From Sphingomonas phyllosphaerae (GTDB taxonomy: Bacteria > Pseudomonadota > Alphaproteobacteria > Sphingomonadales > Sphingomonadaceae): a stretch of 64,000 bases of DNA. Under the pieces are notes generated by a model. That model saw nothing but the letters and a program-made list of their open reading frames with translations. It ran no database searches and had not been told where the DNA came from. Both the position numbers and the translations under genes were made by a program. This document shows, in pieces, positions 1 to 7,351 of the stretch. The stretch covers positions 1,681,001 through 1,745,000 of the forward strand of contig JAQIJC010000001.1 of assembly GCA_036946405.1 (NCBI GenBank). The letters are read 5' to 3'. Each line of letters begins with the position of its first letter. Position 1 is the first letter of the stretch.

Positions 1-1
1 C

Positions 2-700
2 GGTGCGGGCGTGATCGCACGCGTGCCGTTCATCGACAAGATCGTGTGGGTCGACAAGCGCGTGCTCGACGCCGATCTCGACAATACGCTGGTGCTGTCG
101 ACCGATCAGCTGCGGCTCAACGTCGATGCCTATGCGCGCTTTCGGATCGTCGATCCGCTGAAGGCGGTGACCTCGACCGGCAGCACCTCGAACACCGAGG
201 AGCGCGTCGCGGATCAGCTGCGCCCGCTGCTCGGCACCGCGCTGCGCAACGAACTCGGCAAGGTGCCGTTCGCGGTGCTGCTCAGCCCGGAACGCGGCGC
301 GGTGATGGACGCGATCCAGAACTCGCTGCAGGGCTCGGCGCGGCAGTATGGTGCGGAGATCGTCGACGTGCGGATCAAGCATGCCGACCTGCCCGACGGC
401 AGCCCGCTCGACAGCGCGCTCCAGCGGATGCGCACCGCACGTCAGCAGGAAGCGAACACGATCCGCGCGCAGGGGCAGAAGCAGGCGCAGATCGTCCGCG
501 CCGAGGCCGATGCGCAGGCGGCGCGCATCTATGCCGAGGCGTTCAGCAAGGACGCTGATTTCTACGACTTCTATCGCGCGATGCAGAGCTATCGTCACAC
601 GTTCGGGGCCGATGGCAATCAGCAGCCGGAAGGTTCGACCAATATCATCATGAGCCCGAACAATGGCTATCTTCGTGCGTTCGAGGGCGGCGGTCGTTAA
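2..700 (+). CDS. hflC: HflC, membrane protease modulator (5' end cut by window)
   Basis: This is the C-terminal part of an SPFH/band-7 protein. The reading frame is open from the first bases, so the true start and the N-terminal membrane anchor lie upstream. Visible are the band-7 core (VDKRVLDADLDNTLVLSTDQ, then DAYARFRIVDPL), the long Ala/Gln/Glu-rich helix typical of HflC (ARQQEANTIRAQGQKQAQIV and RAEADAQAARIYAEAF) and the conserved FYDFYRAMQSYR end. In the known system HflC forms a periplasm-exposed complex with HflK that encloses and restrains the FtsH protease. hflK is expected just upstream, outside the window. A Deg protease follows 100 bp downstream on the same strand, the usual hflK-hflC-degP order in alphaproteobacteria, so the group probably serves envelope protein quality control. 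Confidence 0.93.
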   Translation, partial: GAGVIARVPFIDKIVWVDKRVLDADLDNTLVLSTDQLRLNVDAYARFRIVDPLKAVTSTGSTSNTEERVADQLRPLLGTALRNELGKVPFAVLLSPERGAVMDAIQNSLQGSARQYGAEIVDVRIKHADLPDGSPLDSALQRMRTARQQEANTIRAQGQKQAQIVRAEADAQAARIYAEAFSKDADFYDFYRAMQSYRHTFGADGNQQPEGSTNIIMSPNNGYLRAFEGGGR

Positions 701-800
701 TCGGCGATGAGCAAGGCGTTCATATTCAAACGCCGTTCATCGCGATTGCCGCACATGGGGCTGTGTATTCTTCACTTTCGGATCGGGTGACCAAGAGGAC

Positions 801-2345
801 ATGAAAACCGTGCGTTACGCTTACGCCCTGACCGGGGCCCTGCTGCTTGGCGGCACGGCCGCGTCGCTCGCGCTCCAGAACCCGGCCACCGCGCAGATCG
901 CGCAGAACGAGCCGGGCGCGATCAGCGCCGCCGCGCCGCGCGCCGGCGCGCCGATGAGCTTCGCCGACATGGTCGCGAAGCTTCAGCCGGCGGTGGTCAA
1001 CATCTCCACCACGCAGAAGGTGACCGTCCAGCAGCAGGCGAACCCGTTCGCGGGCACGCCGTTCGGCGACCTGTTCGGCCAGTTCGGCGGCGGTGGCGGT
1101 GGTGCCCCGGTGACGCGCGAGGGCCAGTCGCTCGGCTCGGGCTTCCTGATTTCGGCCGATGGTTATGTCGTCACCAACAACCACGTCATCGCGCCCGCGG
1201 CAAAGGGCGCGACGGTCGAGTCGATCACCGTCACGCTGCAGGACCGCAAGGAATATAAGGCCAAGCTGATCGGCCGCGATCCGACCTCGGATCTGGCGGT
1301 GCTCAAGATCACCTCGCCGACCCCGCTGCCGTTCGTGAAACTCGGCGACTCGACGCGCGCACGTGTCGGCGACTGGGTGGTCGCGATCGGTCAGCCGTTC
1401 GGGCTGGGCGGCACGGTCACCGCGGGCATCGTCTCGGCGGTGCACCGCTCGACCGGGCAGCCGGGTCCCTTCGACACGTTCATCCAAACCGACGCCGCGA
1501 TCAATCAGGGCAATTCGGGTGGTCCGATGTTCAACCTGAATGGCGAAGTGATCGGCATCAACAGCCAGATCTATTCGCAGTCGGGCGGCAACATCGGCAT
1601 CGGCTTCGCGATCCCCGCGACCGAGGCAAAGCCGATCCTCGCCACGCTGATGAAGGGCGAACCGGTTAAGCGCGGCTATCTGGGTGTCAGCATTCAGCGG
1701 ATGACCGACGATATCGCCGGGGCGCTGGGGCTTCCCAAGGATCAGGGCGAGATCATCGGCCGCGTCGAGCCGGGCGGTCCGGGTGCGAAGGCCGGGCTGC
1801 GCGCGGGCGATGTCGTTGTCGCGATCAATGGCGAGGCGGTGACGCCGGATCGTACGCTGTCGTCGCTGGTTGCCAACGCCGCGCCGGGATCGACGATCAA
1901 GCTCGACGTGATCCGCGACGGCAAGCGCCAGTCGCTGAACGCGACCGTGGCGACGCGCCCGGCCGACGATCAGCTCGCTGCGATCAACGGCGACAATGAT
2001 GGCGACGACGGCCTGCCCGAGGACGACAGCGGCGCGCAGGCGACGCCGGGGTCGAGTTCGATCGGCATCTCGGTCCAGCCGCTCACCCCGCAGATCGCGC
2101 GTTCGATCGGCGTCGACTCGACCGTGCAGGGCGTGGTCGTCGCCGGCGTCGATCTGTCGAGCGATGCCGGGCAGAAGCTGAAGCGCGGCGACGTGATTTC
2201 GGCGGTCAACTCGCAGCCGGTGCGCACCGGCGCCGATGTCGCGCGTGTCGTCGCAGCGGCCAAGGCGGCGGGCCGTCCGTCGGTGCTGCTCAGCCTGACG
2301 CGCGGTCGGACCACCGGCGTGTTCATGGCGGTGAAGATCAAGTAA
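801..2345 (+). CDS. degP: Do/DegP-family periplasmic serine endoprotease with two PDZ domains
   Basis: The 514-residue protein has an N-terminal signal segment (residues 1-30, hydrophobic run ALTGALLLGG), a trypsin-like domain and two PDZ domains (about 295-390 and 415-510). The catalytic triad is visible as His128 in TNNHVI, Asp164 in SDLAVL and Ser239 in GNSGGP. A glycine-rich segment near residues 90-105 lies in the LA-loop region. The family degrades or refolds misfolded periplasmic proteins. The two PDZ domains are joined by an acidic linker (about 395-410, DGDDGLPEDDSG). The ATG is preceded by AAGAGGAC. It follows hflC on the same strand, and a strong hairpin at 2517-2555 ends the unit. 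Whether it is functionally DegP, DegQ or MucD cannot be told from sequence. Confidence 0.95.
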   Translation: MKTVRYAYALTGALLLGGTAASLALQNPATAQIAQNEPGAISAAAPRAGAPMSFADMVAKLQPAVVNISTTQKVTVQQQANPFAGTPFGDLFGQFGGGGGGAPVTREGQSLGSGFLISADGYVVTNNHVIAPAAKGATVESITVTLQDRKEYKAKLIGRDPTSDLAVLKITSPTPLPFVKLGDSTRARVGDWVVAIGQPFGLGGTVTAGIVSAVHRSTGQPGPFDTFIQTDAAINQGNSGGPMFNLNGEVIGINSQIYSQSGGNIGIGFAIPATEAKPILATLMKGEPVKRGYLGVSIQRMTDDIAGALGLPKDQGEIIGRVEPGGPGAKAGLRAGDVVVAINGEAVTPDRTLSSLVANAAPGSTIKLDVIRDGKRQSLNATVATRPADDQLAAINGDNDGDDGLPEDDSGAQATPGSSSIGISVQPLTPQIARSIGVDSTVQGVVVAGVDLSSDAGQKLKRGDVISAVNSQPVRTGADVARVVAAAKAAGRPSVLLSLTRGRTTGVFMAVKIK

Positions 2346-2392
2346 GTCCTTGCCGTCGCGTCGATCATGATCGCGCCTCGCCCGAATGCCCT

Positions 2393-2500
2393 CCGTCATG
2401 CCGGACTTGTTCCGGCATCCACCGCACCGCGAACGCACAAGCCGTAGAGTTTGCGGAACCATGAACCCCGGAACACGTCCGGGGTGACGAATGCAGTGGC
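2393..2500. repeat. Intergenic paired-hairpin repeat, family A
   Basis: The first unit is the palindrome GTCATGCCGGACTTGTTCC followed by GGCATCC. About 45 bp later comes a diverged inverse unit, CCCCGGAACACGTCCGGGG, then TGACG. The same paired arrangement recurs at 23530-23565 (single hairpin), 25274-25362, 31617-31721 and, as a half element, 41541-41573. Confidence 0.7.
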
Positions 2501-2516
2501 GCGACGAACAACTAGC

Positions 2517-2555
2517 AAAACGGGCCGTCGCATCGCATGATGCGGCGGCCCTTTT
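2517..2555 (+). terminator. Rho-independent terminator after degP
   Basis: A long hairpin runs from AAAACGGGCCG to CGGCCCTTTT. The inner CGCATC/GATGCG arm closes a 4-nt loop, there is a single bulged C near the base, and the 3' side ends in TTTT. It sits between degP and the GTG start of the next gene. Confidence 0.75.
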
Positions 2556-2573
2556 GGTTCGGGAGACAGACGC

Positions 2574-4208
2574 GTGGCGGACGGCGGCATCTTGATCGGC
2601 GCGGGCGAGGGCGGGGCCGATCCGCAGCGGCTCGACCTTGCGCGCGCCAACCGCCACGGCCTGATCGCCGGCGCGACCGGCACCGGCAAGACCGTGACCT
2701 TGCAGGGGATCGTCGAGGGCTTTTCGAACGCCGGGGTCGCCTGTTTCCTTGCTGACGTGAAAGGCGACTTGTCGGGGCTGGCGATGCCGGGCGCGGCAAC
2801 GGCCAAGACCCACGACATCTTCGCCGCGCGCGCCGCGGAGATCGGCGTAACCGACTGGCATTATGCCGATACCCCGGTGCAATTCTGGGACCTGTTCGGC
2901 GAACAGGGGCATCCGGTCCGCACCACGATCAGCGAGATGGGGCCATTGCTGCTCGCGCGGCTGATGGGGCTGAACGCGGTGCAGGAAGGCGTGCTGACGA
3001 TCGCCTTCCATGTCGCCGATGAGGAAGGCTTGCTGCTGCTCGACCTCGACGATCTGCAGGCGATGCTCGCGCATTGCGCCGAGCGCGCCGAGGAACTCAC
3101 CACCCGCTACGGCAATGTCTCGAAGCAATCGGTCGGCGCGATCCAGCGCGCGCTGCTGCAATTGCGTGCGCAGGGGGCTGAGCATTTCTTCGGCGAGCCG
3201 GCGCTGGCGCTGACGGACCTGTTCGGCACCGACGACAACGGGCGCGGGCTGGTCAACATCCTCGCCGCCGACAAATTGATGGCCTCGCCGCAGCTCTATT
3301 CGACGTTCCTGCTGTGGCTGCTCGGCGAGATGTTCGAATTTCTCCCCGAGATCGGTGACGCCGACAAGCCGAAGCTGTGCTTCTTCTTCGACGAGGCGCA
3401 TCTGCTGTTCGACGAGGCGCCGCCCGCGCTGCTGGACCGCATCGAGCAGGTCGTGCGGCTGATCCGCTCGAAGGGCGTCGGGGTTTATTTCATCACCCAG
3501 AACCCGATCGACGTGCCCGACAGCGTCGCGGGGCAATTGGGCAATCGCGTCCAGCACAAGCTCAGCGCCTTCACCCCGCGCGACCGCAAGGCGGTGCAGG
3601 CCGCCGCGGAGACGTTCCGCGCCAACCCCGGTGTCGATGTCGCGACCGCGATCACCGAGCTGCGGACCGGCGAGGCGTTGGTGTCGCTGCTCCAGCGCGA
3701 CGGTGCGCCGTCGCCGGTGCAGCGCACGCTGATCCGTCCGCCGTCGAGCCGCGTCGGCCCGGTCACGCCCGAGGAACGTCGCGTGCTGATCCAGACCGAC
3801 GCGATCGGCACCAAATACGACACATTGGTCGACCGCGAATCGGCCGAGGAGTTGCTGGGCGCCAAGACGCAGGAGGCGGCGGCCGCCGCCGCCGCCGCGC
3901 GCGCCTCGACCGACGCGGAGAAGGCCGCCGCGGCGCAGGCGAAGGAAGACGCGCGTGCGGCACGCGAGGCGGATCGCGCCGCCCGCGAGGAAGAGCGCGC
4001 GCGTCGCGCGGCGGAGCGCGAAGCGGCGAACGATCCGTGGAACCGCGCGATGACCTCCGCGTCGCGTTCGGCATCGTCGGCGGTCGGCCGCGCGGTGGCG
4101 AACGAGCTGACCAAGGCGGTTTTCGGCGGATCACGGCGGGGGAGCAGCGGCGGCGGCTTGCTGGGGCAAGTGGTGCGCGGCGTGCTCGGCGGGTTGATGC
4201 GGCGGTAG
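2574..4208 (+). CDS. HerA-like DUF853 P-loop ATPase (YjgR family)
   Basis: The 544-residue protein belongs to the HerA/FtsK-like DUF853 family. The Walker A motif GATGTGKT is at residues 33-40 and a Walker B-like strand reads [13 protein letters not shown]. Other family signatures are [32 protein letters not shown] and [17 protein letters not shown]. The C-terminal third (about 430-490) is an Ala/Arg/Glu-rich helical stretch followed by a Gly-rich end ([15 protein letters not shown]). The family's biological role is not established; relatives are DNA-translocating ATPases. The start is GTG after GGGAGACAGACGC. It stands alone between the degP terminator and repeats. DUF853 membership is certain, the function is not. 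Confidence 0.9.
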   Translation: MADGGILIGAGEGGADPQRLDLARANRHGLIAGATGTGKTVTLQGIVEGFSNAGVACFLADVKGDLSGLAMPGAATAKTHDIFAARAAEIGVTDWHYADTPVQFWDLFGEQGHPVRTTISEMGPLLLARLMGLNAVQEGVLTIAFHVADEEGLLLLDLDDLQAMLAHCAERAEELTTRYGNVSKQSVGAIQRALLQLRAQGAEHFFGEPALALTDLFGTDDNGRGLVNILAADKLMASPQLYSTFLLWLLGEMFEFLPEIGDADKPKLCFFFDEAHLLFDEAPPALLDRIEQVVRLIRSKGVGVYFITQNPIDVPDSVAGQLGNRVQHKLSAFTPRDRKAVQAAAETFRANPGVDVATAITELRTGEALVSLLQRDGAPSPVQRTLIRPPSSRVGPVTPEERRVLIQTDAIGTKYDTLVDRESAEELLGAKTQEAAAAAAAARASTDAEKAAAAQAKEDARAAREADRAAREEERARRAAEREAANDPWNRAMTSASRSASSAVGRAVANELTKAVFGGSRRGSSGGGLLGQVVRGVLGGLMRR

Positions 4209-4216
4209 TGGGCATC

Positions 4217-4376
4217 CACCCCTCCCTTCAGGGGAGGGGCCGGGGGTGGGGGAGTCTCGGGCCGACGTCTCTGTGAGACATTCCCCACCCCAACCCAGTC
4301 GCAGGTAAACAATGCCCAGCATCGTTTAGGTCATGCCGGGGGCATGACCGACCTGCGACTCCTGAAGGGGAGGGGC
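4217..4376. repeat. Intergenic paired-hairpin repeat, family C
   Basis: Arms read CCCCTCCCTTCAGGGGAGGGG and, on the far side, CCTGAAGGGGAGGGGC. Between them are a GGGGGTGGGG block and its inverse CCCCACCCCAAC. A small extra palindrome (GTCATGCC, GGG, GGCATGAC) lies at 4331-4349. Related copies are at 17612-17712, 53357-53457 and 63655-63756. Confidence 0.7.
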
Positions 4377-4423
4377 TGCAAACCCGGCTGACCCCTCACA
4401 TATTTTCCGCTAAGGCCGCGCGC

Positions 4424-5089
4424 ATGACGACCGATTACGACCGCCCGCTGCTCACCCCGCCCGACGGGCAGAAGAAAGTGCTGCTCCATTCCTGCTGCGC
4501 GCCCTGTTCGGGCGAGGTGATGGAGGCGATGACCGCGAGCGGGATCGACTATACGATCTTCTTCTACAATCCGAACATCCACCCCAAGGAGGAATATATC
4601 CTCCGCAAGGAGGAGAATATCCGCTTCGCCGAGAAGCACGACATTCCGTTCGTCGATGCCGATTACGACACCGTCAACTGGTTCAAGCGCGCACGCGGGA
4701 TGGAGTTCGAACCCGAACGCGGGCTGCGCTGTACGATGTGCTTCGACATGCGGTTCGAGCGCACCGCGCTCTATGCGCATGAGCACGGCTTCCCGGTCAT
4801 CACCTCGTCGCTCGGCATCTCGCGCTGGAAGAACATGGCGCAGATCAATGATTGCGGGGAGCGCGCCGCGGCGCATTATCCCGATATCGCTTACTGGACG
4901 TTCAACTGGCGCAAGGGCGGCGGCGCGGCGCGAATGATCGAAATCTCCAAGCGCGAGCATTTCTACCAGCAGGAATATTGCGGCTGCGTCTATTCGCTGC
5001 GCGACACCAATGCACATCGCGTGTCGCAAGGCCGGGAAGAGATCAGGATCGGCGAGTTGTTCTACGGCGACGAGGTCAAGGCGGAGTAG
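4424..5089 (+). CDS. queH: Epoxyqueuosine reductase QueH
   Basis: The 221-residue protein matches the QueH (DUF208) family, the Fe-S enzyme that performs the last step of queuosine tRNA modification (epoxyqueuosine to queuosine) and is unrelated to QueG. The conserved cysteine pattern is complete: Cys24, Cys25 and Cys28 ([10 protein letters not shown]), Cys103 and Cys106 (CTMCFDMR), Cys186 and Cys188 (EYCGCVYS). The family blocks FYNPNIHP and [11 protein letters not shown] are also present. It is monocistronic, with family C repeats upstream and family B repeats downstream. A YhhQ-like candidate precursor transporter is encoded at 43422, but no other queuosine gene is in the window. Confidence 0.92.
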   Translation: MTTDYDRPLLTPPDGQKKVLLHSCCAPCSGEVMEAMTASGIDYTIFFYNPNIHPKEEYILRKEENIRFAEKHDIPFVDADYDTVNWFKRARGMEFEPERGLRCTMCFDMRFERTALYAHEHGFPVITSSLGISRWKNMAQINDCGERAAAHYPDIAYWTFNWRKGGGAARMIEISKREHFYQQEYCGCVYSLRDTNAHRVSQGREEIRIGELFYGDEVKAE

Positions 5090-5111
5090 CAACGGCGGAG
5101 CGCGTCGGGCA

Positions 5112-5182
5112 CGTGCTTCGACAAGCTCAGCACGAACGTTGGAGATGGCCTTCCGTTCGCCCTGAGCTTGTCGAAGGGCGTG
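5112..5182. repeat. Intergenic paired inverted repeat, family B
   Basis: The unit GTGCTTCGACAAGCTCAGCA, then CGAACG, is followed about 20 bp later by its inverse, CGTTCGCCCTGAGCTTGTCG, then AAGGGCGTG. The same pair recurs at 20184-20265, 39517-39586, 43236-43351 and 61805-61873. Confidence 0.7.
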
Positions 5183-5203
5183 TCGTGAACGCTAACGTCG
5201 CTA

Positions 5204-6535
5204 CTAGCCCGCCACCGGCAGCGCGATCGTCGCGCCCAGCCCCGGTCGCGCATCGTCCAGCACCAGCGTCCCGCCGTGCATCCGCGCGATCGCCTCGACC
5301 AGCGGCAGCCCCAGTCCATGGCCGGGACGATGTCGGCTCGCATCCAGCCGGCCGAAGCGCCGCAATGCCGTCGCGCGCTCCGCGGCGGGGATGCCCGGCC
5401 CATCGTCGGTCACCGTCAGCCGCATCTGCGCCGCCGCACGCGTCACCGCCACCGTCACCCGCGTTCCCGGCGGGCTGTGCGTCAGCGCATTGCCGACCAG
5501 ATTGAGCGCCGCCTGCGTCAGCAATTGCCGGTCGCCCTCGATGTCACCATCTTCCGCGGCGGTCAGCGTCAACAGATGCCCGCCTTCTTCCGCGCTCGCC
5601 GCCAGCGTCTCGGTCACGTCGGCCGCGACCGCCGCCAGCGGAAAGGCGCGGAACGCCGTCCGCCGCTCGCCGCCCTCGACCTCGGAAATGCGCAGGATCG
5701 CCGAGAACATCGCCAGCAACTCGTCGCATTGCTCCAGCGCCGCCTCCAGCGCGGGCGTCGGCGTCTCCGCGACGATTAGCGCCAGCCGGCTGCGCAGCCG
5801 CGCCAGCGGGGTGCGCAAATCGTGCGCGACATCGCCGCCGACATGCCGCAGGCTCTCGACCAGCGCCGCGATCCGGTCGAGCATCCGGTTGAAGGTCGCC
5901 GCTTGCCCCGCGAACGCGCCGCTGCCCGGCTCCACCGGCACGCGCTGCGTCAGGTCGCCGTCGATGATCGCCTCGGCGGTCGTGCGCAGCTCGCCGATCC
6001 GCCGCCGCACGATCGTGCTGAACGATACTGCGCCCGCGATGACGATGAGCACGATCAACCCGAAGCCGAGCGCGTAGCTGCGCAGCCATACCGCCGCAAA
6101 GCCCTCGATCGGTTCGGTTTCGACCAGCGTCACCAGTCGCAGGCCGCCGCCGGCGTCACGACGCTGCATCCGGAACGTCGCGGCGCCGGGCAGCATGCTG
6201 TCACCGAGCGTCGAAAAGCCCGCCGGCACCGGCCCGGACACGGTGACGTTGCCGCCCAGCCGCTCGCCCCTGGCGTCGATCAGTTCGAAGCCGAGGTCGC
6301 CCGTCTCGCGCTGCGCGGACAAGGCGGCGATCCGCGACAGGATCGCGGGCGCATTGCCGCGCAGCGATTCGTCGAGCAGCGCGCGGCTGACCTCGTCGAG
6401 CCGGCGGTCGACCAATGTCTCGATCGTGTGCCGCGACGCCGAATAACTGGCATAGCCGGTCAGCGCGGTCGCCGCGCCGAACGCGCCGAGGAACAGCGCG
6501 GTCAACCGCCCGAGCGACGCCTCCAGCAGCCGCAT
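5204..6535 (-). CDS. Membrane sensor histidine kinase (OmpR-partner type)
   Basis: The 443-residue kinase has two membrane segments (about 12-30 and 155-178) flanking a periplasmic sensor domain of about 120 residues. A HAMP region follows (about 178-230), then the HisKA domain with His238 in AHDLRTPL, and a HATPase domain with an N box (NLVGNALTHSPPG), G1 (DDGPGIP) and G2 (GHGLGLPLVEAI). It is downstream of its cognate response regulator with a 1-bp gap, so the pair is an operon. The signal sensed is unknown. The periplasmic domain shows no motif I recognise. Confidence 0.92.
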   Translation of the reverse strand: MRLLEASLGRLTALFLGAFGAATALTGYASYSASRHTIETLVDRRLDEVSRALLDESLRGNAPAILSRIAALSAQRETGDLGFELIDARGERLGGNVTVSGPVPAGFSTLGDSMLPGAATFRMQRRDAGGGLRLVTLVETEPIEGFAAVWLRSYALGFGLIVLIVIAGAVSFSTIVRRRIGELRTTAEAIIDGDLTQRVPVEPGSGAFAGQAATFNRMLDRIAALVESLRHVGGDVAHDLRTPLARLRSRLALIVAETPTPALEAALEQCDELLAMFSAILRISEVEGGERRTAFRAFPLAAVAADVTETLAASAEEGGHLLTLTAAEDGDIEGDRQLLTQAALNLVGNALTHSPPGTRVTVAVTRAAAQMRLTVTDDGPGIPAAERATALRRFGRLDASRHRPGHGLGLPLVEAIARMHGGTLVLDDARPGLGATIALPVAG

Positions 6536-6536
6536 C

Positions 6537-7214
6537 TCACGCGCGCAGCATGTAACCGACGCCGCGCTTGGTCGCGATCGGATCGTCGCCGCCGCCCGCG
6601 GTCAGCTTGCGGCGCAGCAGCCTTACCTGCGCGTCGACGATGTTGGTGCCCGGCTCGAAATCATAGCCCCATACGCGTTCGATCAGCATCGCGCGCGTCA
6701 GATAGCTGCCCGCGTGCCGGACCAGCTCGGTCAGCAATCCGAACTCCAGCCGCGTCAAGTCGAGCGGCTCTTCGCCGCGCCAGGCGCGATGCTGGCCGGG
6801 GCTGACGACGATATCGCCCGCCCGCAGCATGTCGCCGTCGCCGACCGCGGTCCAGCCGCGCGCGCGCAGCAAAGCGTTGAGCCGCGCCTCGATCTCCGCG
6901 GCGGGAGTCGGCTTGACGCAATAATCGTCGGCGCCCGCGGTCAGCCCGCCGATCTTCTCCGCCGAGCGCCCCAGCGCCGACAGCATCAGCACCGGCAGAT
7001 TGTGCCCCGCGTCGCGCAGCCGCTCGACGACGCGCACCCCGCTCAGCTGCGGCAGCATCGAATCGAGGATCATCGCGTCGAAGGCGTCACGCTCGACCGC
7101 GGTCAGCGCGCTTGGCCCGGTCTCGGCGATCGTGACGTGATGATCGCGTTGCGCCAGTTCGGCCTGCAATGCGGTGGCATATTCGACGTCGTCCTCGACG
7201 ATCAGCAGCTTCAT
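6537..7214 (-). CDS. OmpR-family response regulator
   Basis: The 225-residue regulator has a receiver domain (acidic pair EDD at 7-9, phospho-acceptor Asp51 in LDSMLP, SALGRS switch region) and a C-terminal winged-helix DNA-binding domain (about 125-222, ending in TKRGVGYML). In the receiver the usual conserved lysine near the end falls in DYCVKP. It is the first gene of a regulator-kinase operon. It is transcribed divergently from the PAS-HWE kinase at 7352, so the 137-bp gap must hold promoters for both directions. The target genes cannot be inferred. Confidence 0.93.
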   Translation of the reverse strand: MKLLIVEDDVEYATALQAELAQRDHHVTIAETGPSALTAVERDAFDAMILDSMLPQLSGVRVVERLRDAGHNLPVLMLSALGRSAEKIGGLTAGADDYCVKPTPAAEIEARLNALLRARGWTAVGDGDMLRAGDIVVSPGQHRAWRGEEPLDLTRLEFGLLTELVRHAGSYLTRAMLIERVWGYDFEPGTNIVDAQVRLLRRKLTAGGGDDPIATKRGVGYMLRA

Positions 7215-7351
7215 GATCGGTTGTCGCCATGTTGATGACTGTCGCCGACACTATCGGATCGGCGCACGGACGGCTATCATGCTTGCAGCGCCAATGGCTT
7301 ATCTTGCCAAAGTTTAATGTTGGGCGCTTTGCTGACGGGATGGAGCCAGTG

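Noticed and set aside
726..3557. A 943-residue open frame on the minus strand opposite degP and the HerA-like gene
   Set aside because: It is Arg/Ala/Asp-rich without any recognisable domain and lies wholly antisense to two clear genes. Long antisense frames are expected in DNA with strong GC bias at third positions.
2574..4208. HerA-like ATPase as part of a HerA-NurA or antiphage (Sir2/HerA) system
   Set aside because: It belongs to the DUF853/YjgR branch, stands alone and has no nuclease, SIR2 or DUF4297 partner gene next to it.
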